From an uncultured bacterium (lineage in GTDB: Bacteria > Armatimonadota > JACIXR01), in contig CALITO010000002.1 of assembly GCA_938041455.1 (NCBI GenBank), positions 1 to 64,000 of the forward strand: DNA of 64,000 bases, given 5' to 3'. Made by a program: the position numbers and the translations under genes. The stretch's first letter is position 1. Every line of letters begins with the position of its first letter. Positions 1-7,132 of this stretch are shown here, piece by piece. The notes beneath the pieces are model-generated. The model saw only the letters and a program-made list of their open reading frames with translations. It was not told the origin of the DNA and did not search any database.

Positions 1-455
1 GAAGAGGGAGGCTGTGTATCAACTGTTACCCCATCGGAGGTTGCTACTTCCCCCTTATCCACGCTGCGCCATCCGCGCACCGAGAAGTAATAAGTCATCC
101 CGTGCTGTAGGGTAGGAGTCTGCAGTGTAGTGGAGGTTACATTCCCCACATTCGTCCAATCCACCACATCCGTGCTACCGGGCTTGGTCCCTATGGCGCA
201 CTCGTAGCCATCTACATATTCCATAATCGGCGCCCAGTTGGCGGATAGGCTGGTGGTAGAATTAGTGTAATCTATGTCAGGTGGGGTTAGCCCATCATAG
301 ACATAGGCAGGTGCAGGTATGGGAGCTACCTGGCTCCAGCCTGGTATTGAGAGCAGTAAGAGGGAAAAAAAAGCGAATAAATAGAAATACCCCTTCTGTA
401 TTCGCCTTTTTTCTTGCACTCTTACCCCTGGAACTCCTCGGCTATTTGAAAACAT
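1..455 (-). CDS. exported FN3-like protein, 5' part only
   Basis: The reading frame is open from an ATG at 455-453 to the window edge, so only about 151 N-terminal residues are visible. A basic start (QEKRRIQKGYF) is followed by a hydrophobic run (LFAFFSLLLLSIPGWS), a good export signal. After it comes a Pro-rich linker and a stretch with PPDIDYTNSTTSLSANW, YECAIGT and GMTYYFSVRGW, which has the layout of a fibronectin type III-like beta domain, as in multidomain cell-surface proteins. A G-rich ribosome site lies about 8 bases before the ATG. It is transcribed away from the oxidoreductase at 606. The function of the full protein cannot be judged because its body lies outside the window. Confidence 0.75.
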   Translation of the reverse strand, partial: MFSNSRGVPGVRVQEKRRIQKGYFYLFAFFSLLLLSIPGWSQVAPIPAPAYVYDGLTPPDIDYTNSTTSLSANWAPIMEYVDGYECAIGTKPGSTDVVDWTNVGNVTSTTLQTPTLQHGMTYYFSVRGWRSVDKGEVATSDGVTVDTQPPS

Positions 456-543
456 TTTAAAACCCCCTTTTTTCCTCAAAGCTGTTAATTCTATTTTAGA
501 AGTTATAATTTTATTTGCAAATTATTTTTGTGCAAGTTATTTA

Positions 544-571
544 TTGACCGTTTCAAATCCCTTTCTATAAT
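544..571 (+). promoter_or_regulatory. promoter of the 606 oxidoreductase gene
   Basis: The -35 box TTGACC (544-549) and the -10 box TATAAT (566-571) are separated by 16 bp. The predicted transcript start near 578 leaves a short leader with a GAGGAG ribosome site at about 588-594 before the ATG at 606. Confidence 0.7.
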
Positions 572-605
572 GATGAGAAAATTTTGATGAGGAGCGTGAA
601 TTCAA

Positions 606-1595
606 ATGGAAAATATAAAATGCGTCGTCATAGGTTATGGTATGGGGAAAGCACATAGCCAATTCATCAGTTCCACAGAGGGTTTAGAGCTCGTTGGGGT
701 TTGCGACATAGACGGGGTTCGCAGGGAGATGGCGAAGAAAGATTTCCCCTTCATTCAAACCTTCGACTCAGTTGATGATTTGCTAAAAAACTACGATTTT
801 GATCTTGCGGTAATCGTCACTCCCCACAACACCCATTATCCCATCGCTATAAAGTGTCTTTCTGCTGGGAAGAATGTGGTCATAGATAAGCCCTTCTGCA
901 TAACTGTTCAAGAGGCAACCGATATGATAAATTTAGCCAAAGAGAAGGGACTTATGCTCTCTGTTTTTCACAATAGAAGATGGGATGGCGATTATCTCGC
1001 TTTGAAAGAGGTGGTAGAGAAAGGGCTCATTGGCGATATATTCCACTTAGAGATGTTTATGGGGCATTACGGAGCTCCTGGACCTTGGTGGCGCTCATAT
1101 AAGGAAATATCAGGGGGAGCACTCTACGATTGGGGCGCTCATCTGGTGGACTGGATTTTGGGGCTTGTGCCTTCCAAAATTAAAAGAGTGGGAGGCTTCA
1201 GCCACAAATTAGTCTGGAATGATGTCACCAACGAGGACAATGTGGAGGCAGTAATTCAGTTTGAGAATGGGGCGGTAGCGTATGTAGAGATGTCCTCAAT
1301 AGCAATGGCGCAGAAGCGAAGATGGTTCATCTTAGGAACGCAGGGAAGCCTGGAGGATGAGTGGGGAGCGAGGGGATTTAGGTTAAGGAAACTCGTTGAT
1401 GGTATACAAGTTGAAGGACTCGTTCCCTATAAAGAAAGCGATTGGAGCGCCTATTACAAGAATGTCGCAGAGCATCTCCTAAAAGGAGCCGAGCTCGCCG
1501 TCAAACCAGAGGAAGCAAGACGGGTCATAGCGGTTATAGAGATAGCAAGCAACGCTCAGGGGCAGATGCTGGATTTCCCCCAGGAACTCTATTAG
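606..1595 (+). CDS. Gfo/Idh/MocA-family oxidoreductase
   Basis: A 329-residue NAD(P)-dependent oxidoreductase of the glucose-fructose oxidoreductase/inositol dehydrogenase family, normally a cytoplasmic enzyme oxidising or epimerising sugars or inositols. The N-terminal Rossmann fold begins VVIGYGMGKAH (residues 7-17). The family 'EKP' motif appears as VVIDKPF near residue 95. The C-terminal alpha/beta domain carries GGALYDWGAHLVDW near 175-188, where the conserved Asp and His of the active site sit. Length is normal for the family. The start is fixed by the GAGGAG site. It stands alone between a surface protein and a lipoprotein gene, so its substrate cannot be told; the rich carbohydrate context supports a sugar substrate. 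Confidence 0.88.
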   Translation: MENIKCVVIGYGMGKAHSQFISSTEGLELVGVCDIDGVRREMAKKDFPFIQTFDSVDDLLKNYDFDLAVIVTPHNTHYPIAIKCLSAGKNVVIDKPFCITVQEATDMINLAKEKGLMLSVFHNRRWDGDYLALKEVVEKGLIGDIFHLEMFMGHYGAPGPWWRSYKEISGGALYDWGAHLVDWILGLVPSKIKRVGGFSHKLVWNDVTNEDNVEAVIQFENGAVAYVEMSSIAMAQKRRWFILGTQGSLEDEWGARGFRLRKLVDGIQVEGLVPYKESDWSAYYKNVAEHLLKGAELAVKPEEARRVIAVIEIASNAQGQMLDFPQELY

Positions 1596-1615
1596 ACTTG
1601 TTCCAGATAAAAGGC

Positions 1616-1659
1616 GAAAGAAATAGAAGAACTGTTGGAACTTTTCTTTCCTTTTTTTT
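1616..1659 (+). terminator. possible weak rho-independent terminator
   Basis: GAAAGAAA (1616-1623) can pair with TTTCTTTC (1643-1650), followed by eight T residues at 1652-1659. The stem is AT-rich and the loop long (19 nt), so the call is tentative. Its position 20 bases after the oxidoreductase stop fits. Confidence 0.35.
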
Positions 1660-1695
1660 CGTCTAAATATTAAAGTGAGGTGAATAAGCACGCGA

Positions 1696-2874
1696 ATGTT
1701 CAATCGGAAAGTTATAGTGGGCTTCCTCATAGTTGGAGGCATCTTCCTTCTCGCAGGATGTGGAGGGGGAGGTCCCTCAGTAACGGGCTCGACTCCCACG
1801 GACACGGGAACAGTGCGAATCATCATCCAGTGGCCTACCCGCGCAATCCCAGAGAACACCGCCTATGTAATAATCAAGATAAGTGGAGCCGGCTTGGATA
1901 AACCCATAGAGCAAAAGGTAGAGCGCCAACCCGGAGAGGTAAGCATTACGGTCACCCTCAGAGTGCCAGTTGGAGATAAGGTTGTGAGCGTTACAGCCTA
2001 TGATGCAAATAACGAACCCCTCGCGGTGGGTTCAACAAACATCACCGTGTTAGTCAATATAACCACAACAGCCACCGTTGAACTGGGAGAAATCAAGGGA
2101 GCTTTCTTCCCCCTTAAAGTGGGAAACGAATGGGTCTACGACTTGACAATCACGAACCTCCTGGGCGATATCTCCAAGCCAGCAAAACAAGGACTCCCTG
2201 ACTATGTCCCCTATCCATTTGAAGCCAAGGGAATAGCAACCTGGGAGGTCATCTCTTATGAGGAGAACCTCTTCCCCTCTCCCGTCTACGCCCTCCAGAT
2301 GACCCACACTCTGACTTCCATCTCCCCTCCCCCAGATGTTGAGCCCCTATCATCCCCTCCCAAAGTATTGCCTCGTTCCCCCTCCATAACTGCCTATTTA
2401 AGCGGTGGAACGGTGGAGAACCTCCTCCTTTGGGGATTGAAGAACGACTGCCCCGAGTGCCAGTGCGAAGATGAGCTTGCGAGGTTCGTTCCTCCCCTGG
2501 TTATCCTTGACCTTTCCCTTTCCTCAACTTGGCAGGTGGGCAGGGCATTCGGATTGATATGGAGCGCCTCTTATGCCGGAGAGGAGAACATAGAAACACC
2601 GATAGGCACCTTCCCTTGCGTCAAAGTAGTCTATACCTCCACCCCTATAGCAGTTTCAGTGAAGAAGTCAGGCAGGGAAGATGTGCCAGCAAGAGCCACT
2701 GCCACCGCCGATGTCTGGTATGCGGATAAGGTAGGGGTTGTTAAAGAGGTCTTAACGATAATTCCCTCAGGCTATTCGCCCTCTATGGGAAGACAAAAAC
2801 CAATATGGCAGTGCACATACACCTTGAAGGGGACGAATCTTCTTTCAGGGGATGTGGAAGTGATAGTGAAGTAG
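1696..2874 (+). CDS. predicted lipoprotein of unknown function
   Basis: A 392-residue protein with a lipoprotein signal: basic MFNRK, a hydrophobic core, then the lipobox LAGC with the lipidated Cys at 22, followed by a Gly-rich linker. Residues about 38-130 look like a beta-sandwich (VRIIIQW, VSITVTLRVPVGDKVVSV). The rest begins FFPLKVGNEWVYDL, a phrase seen in many uncharacterised exported proteins. A short Cys-rich piece, CPECQCEDE, lies near residue 255. Enzyme motifs were not recognised. A GAGGTG ribosome site ends about 14 bases upstream, rather far. The gene converges on the membrane-protein gene downstream with 11 bases between stops. Confidence 0.8.
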   Translation: MFNRKVIVGFLIVGGIFLLAGCGGGGPSVTGSTPTDTGTVRIIIQWPTRAIPENTAYVIIKISGAGLDKPIEQKVERQPGEVSITVTLRVPVGDKVVSVTAYDANNEPLAVGSTNITVLVNITTTATVELGEIKGAFFPLKVGNEWVYDLTITNLLGDISKPAKQGLPDYVPYPFEAKGIATWEVISYEENLFPSPVYALQMTHTLTSISPPPDVEPLSSPPKVLPRSPSITAYLSGGTVENLLLWGLKNDCPECQCEDELARFVPPLVILDLSLSSTWQVGRAFGLIWSASYAGEENIETPIGTFPCVKVVYTSTPIAVSVKKSGREDVPARATATADVWYADKVGVVKEVLTIIPSGYSPSMGRQKPIWQCTYTLKGTNLLSGDVEVIVK

Positions 2875-2885
2875 CGAAAATATTT

Positions 2886-4796
2886 TCACCAATTTATGGG
2901 ATATACATTCATCTTGAAAATGCACCCCATAAGCGTCGTCAAACCCCCTCCCAAGAAATCTCCCATTATCAACCCTAAAAATACGGGCATAGCCCGCCTG
3001 TAAAGCTTCATCCCCCCATACTTTATGATGAAGAGTTTTATCAACCAGGCAAGGAAAAAGGGCATCCAAAGCCAGGTCATAGTGAAGGTATTAGCTATGG
3101 CATAGCCGATGGGATTGAACGGCCACCAGAGAAAATTCAACTTCATAAAATATAAAAATAGCGTGAATATCAGCCCACCTGTCAAAAAGGAGATGGAATA
3201 CCAATTTGTGGGCAAGGGGGTTTCCAACCAGCTTGCAAGGGAGTTGAAGTTGTTCTGGGGAATGGTTATACTGCGCCAGGCATCGCACTTCGCTCCACCA
3301 CCATATTGATACCATATACGCAGAGCGATGTAGAAGGAGATCAGAAGTCCAAATGCTATGGCGATGAGGATGTTCACTACTATTGACCTGGGAGATATCC
3401 CTGTGAGTTCCGCCATCTTGAGGGCGTCCAATTGGTGGGGCATAGATAGACAGCGCAGGTCATAGGAAGTAAAGACCCTCATATAGGACATTATAGTGAG
3501 GTCTTGGGGCAGATAAATCTTCGTTCCGATTGTGGAGGTCATAAGCGTGTTGGTATCAACATCGGGACCAAAGAGCCAGGCATTTCCCGCCTCTGCCCTC
3601 ATCCTCGTTGCAGATGTCATATAGGCGAGGGCGATGAGAACCAAAGGTATCGCTACTATGAGCCTCATACCAGCGACATTACAAAAGAGGATAATGAAGG
3701 CGAGACTTGCCATCAATCCCCAGAAGGCAAACTTATAGGAAAAAGGCTCCCCCTCATCAGCCCTCGCCTTTCCCATAGCGGTGAGAAAAACTTCCTTCAA
3801 GTGCCTTCTTGCCAGCCACAGGCTAACAATCGCTATGGCAATAAAGGCACCTGCCCCCTGATGCCCTAAGAAGGGAAACTCGGCAATCGGTCCGCCTTGC
3901 TGACCAATTCCCCAAGCAGCCCCCAATATCCTCTGCACCCTCGTCAGGAAAAAGAAAAACCAAGAGGAAAATAAAACTTCAAGGGAGATGAGATACCCTA
4001 TCCCAATGACGAATGGATAGAAGGAAATAGGGGTGTAACCGATGGCGTTAAATGGTGGAGTAGTGAAGTAAGGGGATATATCTCTGGGACGCACATCTAT
4101 GCGGGGTATTGTAGGGAAATTGAAACTCAATGTATTTACACCTACTAACAGGAAGGGAATGGCAAAGCCTATCCAGAAAAGGCGATTCTGAAAAAAACCC
4201 TCCTTCGTCATCTCTACAGGGAGGAAGACAGTGGGGAAGGTAAGCCTTTCCCTTTCTATCCACTGCTTGCGAAAGACGAGGTTTATGCAAAGCGTGGCGA
4301 AGACGAGAGCAAAAAGGAAGCCAGACCAGATAAACATCGGTCTCAACCAACTATGAATGGGGACGGGTGCATCTCCAAGGTAGAAATTCTCTATCGCTGA
4401 CTCTCCCTGAGGAATGAACCAAGCGGGAACATAGTGATGAAAAAGCTCCGCCCACTTATTCTCAGGGGAGGCAAACCAGAAACCCGCCACTAATGTGGGA
4501 ATGAGGAAGTGTAGACCTCCCGAGGAGGAGATGACGGTTGAGGTGGTGAGCATAGCGTAAATAGTGATGAGCTCGGAACGATCGAGGGTTGGTAGTGAAT
4601 AGCGGCGCAGGAACTGGTTTACTGAGATGACGAAGAGGAAAGCACAGAAGGCGCCAACGGGAATGGAGGTATTGGCAAGCGCCGTGTGCCCCCTCGCACT
4701 GCCCAAGACTAGCTCAGCATAGTGGAGCCACAGGTCCACCACTATAGAAAGGACAACCCCTATCGCAAGTGCTCGCCAGGAGATAAGTTTCCTCAA
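2886..4796 (-). CDS. DUF6785/OPT-like polytopic membrane protein
   Basis: A 636-residue inner-membrane protein with roughly a dozen or more hydrophobic segments. Shared motifs with the second copy at 49940 are PENKW, RKQW followed by FP, NAIGYTPISFYPF, FNPIGYA, and a C-terminal GGMKLYRRAMP...FLGLIMGD. I know this arrangement from uncharacterised DUF6784/DUF6785 proteins of Armatimonadota and Planctomycetota. The 'PxGYA...KYGG...PFFLGLxxG' ending resembles OPT-family oligopeptide/metal-chelate transporters. A transport role is inference. The start is TTG at 4796; TTGA overlaps the TGA stop of the fucosidase by four bases and no clear ribosome site precedes it. This indicates translational coupling, so the protein may move fucose or fucosylated sugars. 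Confidence 0.82.
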   Translation of the reverse strand: MRKLISWRALAIGVVLSIVVDLWLHYAELVLGSARGHTALANTSIPVGAFCAFLFVISVNQFLRRYSLPTLDRSELITIYAMLTTSTVISSSGGLHFLIPTLVAGFWFASPENKWAELFHHYVPAWFIPQGESAIENFYLGDAPVPIHSWLRPMFIWSGFLFALVFATLCINLVFRKQWIERERLTFPTVFLPVEMTKEGFFQNRLFWIGFAIPFLLVGVNTLSFNFPTIPRIDVRPRDISPYFTTPPFNAIGYTPISFYPFVIGIGYLISLEVLFSSWFFFFLTRVQRILGAAWGIGQQGGPIAEFPFLGHQGAGAFIAIAIVSLWLARRHLKEVFLTAMGKARADEGEPFSYKFAFWGLMASLAFIILFCNVAGMRLIVAIPLVLIALAYMTSATRMRAEAGNAWLFGPDVDTNTLMTSTIGTKIYLPQDLTIMSYMRVFTSYDLRCLSMPHQLDALKMAELTGISPRSIVVNILIAIAFGLLISFYIALRIWYQYGGGAKCDAWRSITIPQNNFNSLASWLETPLPTNWYSISFLTGGLIFTLFLYFMKLNFLWWPFNPIGYAIANTFTMTWLWMPFFLAWLIKLFIIKYGGMKLYRRAMPVFLGLIMGDFLGGGLTTLMGCIFKMNVYPINW

Positions 4797-5992
4797 CTTG
4801 TCTCTAATACGATCACCGTATCAAAGGGGTCTATTGGCTTGGGGGGCAGGGAAAGCAAAAGTCTCTCCCCTTCTTGCTTGAAGTTAAGAGCTTCTCGTGT
4901 GAGTAAGGGGTAGGCTTTCCTAACCTCGCCAGGGAAATCGGGGATGCTCAATTCCCCATACCAGGGCCAGGCGAAGATGTGAAGATAGATTTTATCCCCC
5001 TTCCTTGTGCACTTGCCCCACCATAACTTCTCTAGGGGCAGAGGACTTCGCTCACAGCCATAGACGCTCTCTCCATTTAACCATAGCCATTCCCCAATTT
5101 CCTTTAGCCTCACCGCAGAGGGTTCGGGAATTATCCCCTCCGCCGTAGGCCCCACATTTAAAAGGTAGTTCCCTCCCTTGCTTACTATATCAACGAGGTT
5201 GTAAATGAGCTGACCTGTTGATTTCCAGTTATGGTCATAGCTCTTGTAGCCCCAGGTGTCGTTTATCGTTGCAGGGGTTTCCCAATCACCGGGGACTATT
5301 GTAGGGGGAATTTCGTTATCTCCTCTCTCCTGATAATCGCCCAGGTTTTGCCCTATTCTACCACTTATTATCGTCTCCGGTTGGATGGAAAGGACAAATT
5401 CCCTCAATTCCCTGGCCAGTTCGGGAGTTGGTGTATCTATATCAAACCAAATGACACCTATCGGACCGTAGTTTGTCAAAAGTTCCTCCAGTTGGGGCAT
5501 CACATATTCCCTAAGGTATCTGCTGAAGTTCTTTTTTCCTGGGTCAAAGTCCCAGAAGTTGCCCATCCCGTCCGGATGATGCCAATCAAGCATTTGGGAG
5601 TAATAGAAGCCGAAGCGGATTCCCTTCTTCCCACATGCTTCAGAGAGCTCCTTAAGGGGGTCCCGCCCAAACGGAGTGGCTTTGACTATGTTGTAATCGG
5701 TATATTTAGTATCAAACATACAGAAGCCGTCGTGATGCTTGGCGGTGATGACGAGGTAGCGCATCCCCGCCTGCTTAGCAAGTTCTACCCATTCCTCGGC
5801 GTTAAAGCGGGTGGGGTTGAACTGCGCGGCGAGCTTCTCATACTCTTTTATAGGAATGCGGGCGGTGAACATAATCCACTCCCCAATCCCCGGAATCGTT
5901 TTATCCTCCCAAACGCCTGCCGGGATAGCATATAATCCCCAGTGGATGAACATACCGAACTTAGCTTCTCGCCACCATTGCATTTTATCCAT
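4793..5992 (-). CDS. alpha-L-fucosidase, GH29, cytoplasmic
   Basis: A 399-residue retaining alpha-L-fucosidase of glycoside hydrolase family 29. The N-terminal signature WWREAKFGMFIHWGLYA (residues 6-22) is followed by KHHDGFCMFD (85-94), the substrate-binding strand. WFD near 182-184 carries the predicted nucleophile Asp184. KGGNYLLNVGP lies near 275, and a C-terminal beta domain ends the protein. There is no signal peptide, unlike the exported GH29 at 42282, so it probably acts in the cytoplasm on imported oligosaccharides. A GGAGGAGGCG ribosome site precedes the ATG. It is the first gene of a two-gene unit with the membrane protein. Confidence 0.92.
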   Translation of the reverse strand: MDKMQWWREAKFGMFIHWGLYAIPAGVWEDKTIPGIGEWIMFTARIPIKEYEKLAAQFNPTRFNAEEWVELAKQAGMRYLVITAKHHDGFCMFDTKYTDYNIVKATPFGRDPLKELSEACGKKGIRFGFYYSQMLDWHHPDGMGNFWDFDPGKKNFSRYLREYVMPQLEELLTNYGPIGVIWFDIDTPTPELARELREFVLSIQPETIISGRIGQNLGDYQERGDNEIPPTIVPGDWETPATINDTWGYKSYDHNWKSTGQLIYNLVDIVSKGGNYLLNVGPTAEGIIPEPSAVRLKEIGEWLWLNGESVYGCERSPLPLEKLWWGKCTRKGDKIYLHIFAWPWYGELSIPDFPGEVRKAYPLLTREALNFKQEGERLLLSLPPKPIDPFDTVIVLETS

Positions 5993-6029
5993 AAAACATC
6001 GCCTCCTCCGGAGTTCGTTTGCTTTTTAT

Positions 6030-6035
6030 ATTATA
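6030..6035 (-). promoter_or_regulatory. lone -10 box before the fucosidase gene
   Basis: A perfect TATAAT on the minus strand lies about 38 bases before the fucosidase ATG. No -35-like hexamer sits at 15-18 bp; that region falls inside one arm of the 6043-6087 hairpin. The site may need an activator, or may be chance in AT-rich sequence. Confidence 0.35.
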
Positions 6036-6042
6036 ATGGACA

Positions 6043-6087
6043 ATAGGGAAGGGGAGAAATTCAAATATATCTTCTCCCCTTCCCTAT
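6043..6087 (-). terminator. 16-bp perfect inverted repeat after the pilin-like gene
   Basis: Positions 6043-6058 and 6072-6087 are perfect reverse complements (16 bp) around a 13-nt loop. The hairpin lies 45 bases after the stop of the pilin-like gene and before the fucosidase promoter region. The sequence after it on the minus strand is only mildly T-rich, so it may be a terminator or an mRNA 3'-end stabiliser. Confidence 0.55.
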
Positions 6088-6131
6088 CAAAAACCACCTA
6101 CACGAGGTTCTTCCCCCGTCTCTGGAAACTG

Positions 6132-6962
6132 CTATGGTGCCCAGACGAGGTCCCAGTGGCAGATGCGTAGCTTTCCACCAGCTACCATCGGCTTTATCTG
6201 GTCCGCCTTATACCACTTGGCGTGTCCATCGAGGAAGATGAGGTTAGAACCACCAACATGACGAGCGGATTTATCAACTGCGGTGTTCAAGTCGTAGAGA
6301 TTGACGCCCCAACCACCTACACAGCATTCTATTCCGGGATTATTACCCGCAATGGCATTAGCGAAGGCGAACATAACCACGATCCCATAAGCTTGTAGAT
6401 AAGGCGTGACATAACCATTAGAAGAATCGCCGATGACCACATATTCAGCGGGTGCCTTGATCTCGGCTAATCTCATAGCCCCGGATTTTCCTTGACACCA
6501 GAATGTTCCACTTAGGAATAGGTCGCTAATTCCATAGGCGCATTTCACTCCCGTGCTCGTATTGCAGGGAACCATAGCATTAGCGGGTCTCGGATTGGGA
6601 CCTTGCCAAGGCCAACAGCAGGCAGGCCAGGCGGAATGAGAGTCCCCGCGCATACTAGGACAACTATATACATGCCAATTCTTCAGATAGGGATAAAGTT
6701 GCTCCCTCCAGAACAGCCAAGTTTGACTACCTCCCGCTCCAGACCAGCAAGGTTTTGGTGCGTAAGGGGCTGTTTCATCCCAATCCTGTATATACATCTG
6801 GAGAGCCGTGCCTATTTGCTTCGTATTGGATAAACAGCCAGTTTTACGCGCTTGCTCTCTAGCCCTCGAGAAGACGGGGAAAAGGATAGCTGCCAGGATG
6901 GCGATAATCGCTATCACCACCAGCAGCTCGATGAGGGTAAATCCCTTCTTGCGCATCAACAC
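6132..6962 (-). CDS. DUF1559-type pseudopilin-like protein
   Basis: A 276-residue type IV pilin-like protein. The prepilin leader MLMRKKG is followed by [17 protein letters not shown], the class III prepilin cleavage and polymerisation helix. Next comes [20 protein letters not shown], typical of DUF1559 proteins of Armatimonadota and Planctomycetota. The C-terminal FLDGHAKWY is the family's H-X9-DG-like ending. The 140-230 region is Cys- and Trp-rich. The protein probably assembles in a type II secretion or type IV pilus-like machine at the inner membrane, or is displayed on the surface. The GTG at 6962 sits 6 bases from GGAGGTGA and is preferred; ATG at 6956 is the alternative. No secretion genes flank it. 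Confidence 0.88.
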   Translation of the reverse strand: MLMRKKGFTLIELLVVIAIIAILAAILFPVFSRAREQARKTGCLSNTKQIGTALQMYIQDWDETAPYAPKPCWSGAGGSQTWLFWREQLYPYLKNWHVYSCPSMRGDSHSAWPACCWPWQGPNPRPANAMVPCNTSTGVKCAYGISDLFLSGTFWCQGKSGAMRLAEIKAPAEYVVIGDSSNGYVTPYLQAYGIVVMFAFANAIAGNNPGIECCVGGWGVNLYDLNTAVDKSARHVGGSNLIFLDGHAKWYKADQIKPMVAGGKLRICHWDLVWAP

Positions 6963-7061
6963 CTTTTTTCACCTCCTTTCTTTTTTGTCTACTCCCTCTC
7001 AGCTCTCCGCGCTTCCCCACAAGGAGGAAGAGGGAGCGAAAACCTTCTCCCTTCTTAACTA

Positions 7062-7090
7062 AGTGTAGAACATCTTTAAAATTTTGTCAA
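7062..7090 (-). promoter_or_regulatory. promoter of the pilin-like gene
   Basis: On the minus strand, -35 TTGACA (7090-7085) and -10 TACACT (7067-7062) are 17 bp apart. The leader of roughly 90 nt contains an 8-bp inverted repeat (7002-7009 with 7029-7036) shortly before the GGAGGTGA ribosome site, which could affect mRNA stability or translation. Confidence 0.55.
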
Positions 7091-7132
7091 TAATTTTTAA
7101 TAAATTTTTTAATTCCTTGGGGTAACCATTTC

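Noticed and set aside
2877..2888. 12-bp palindrome GAAAATATTTTC between two convergent genes
   Set aside because: It is too short and AT-rich for a terminator and overlaps the stop codon region; likely chance.
5231..5935. 234-codon open frame on the plus strand opposite the GH29 gene
   Set aside because: It is antisense to a clear fucosidase with intact catalytic motifs, has no ribosome site or recognisable domain, and its composition is that of a shadow frame.
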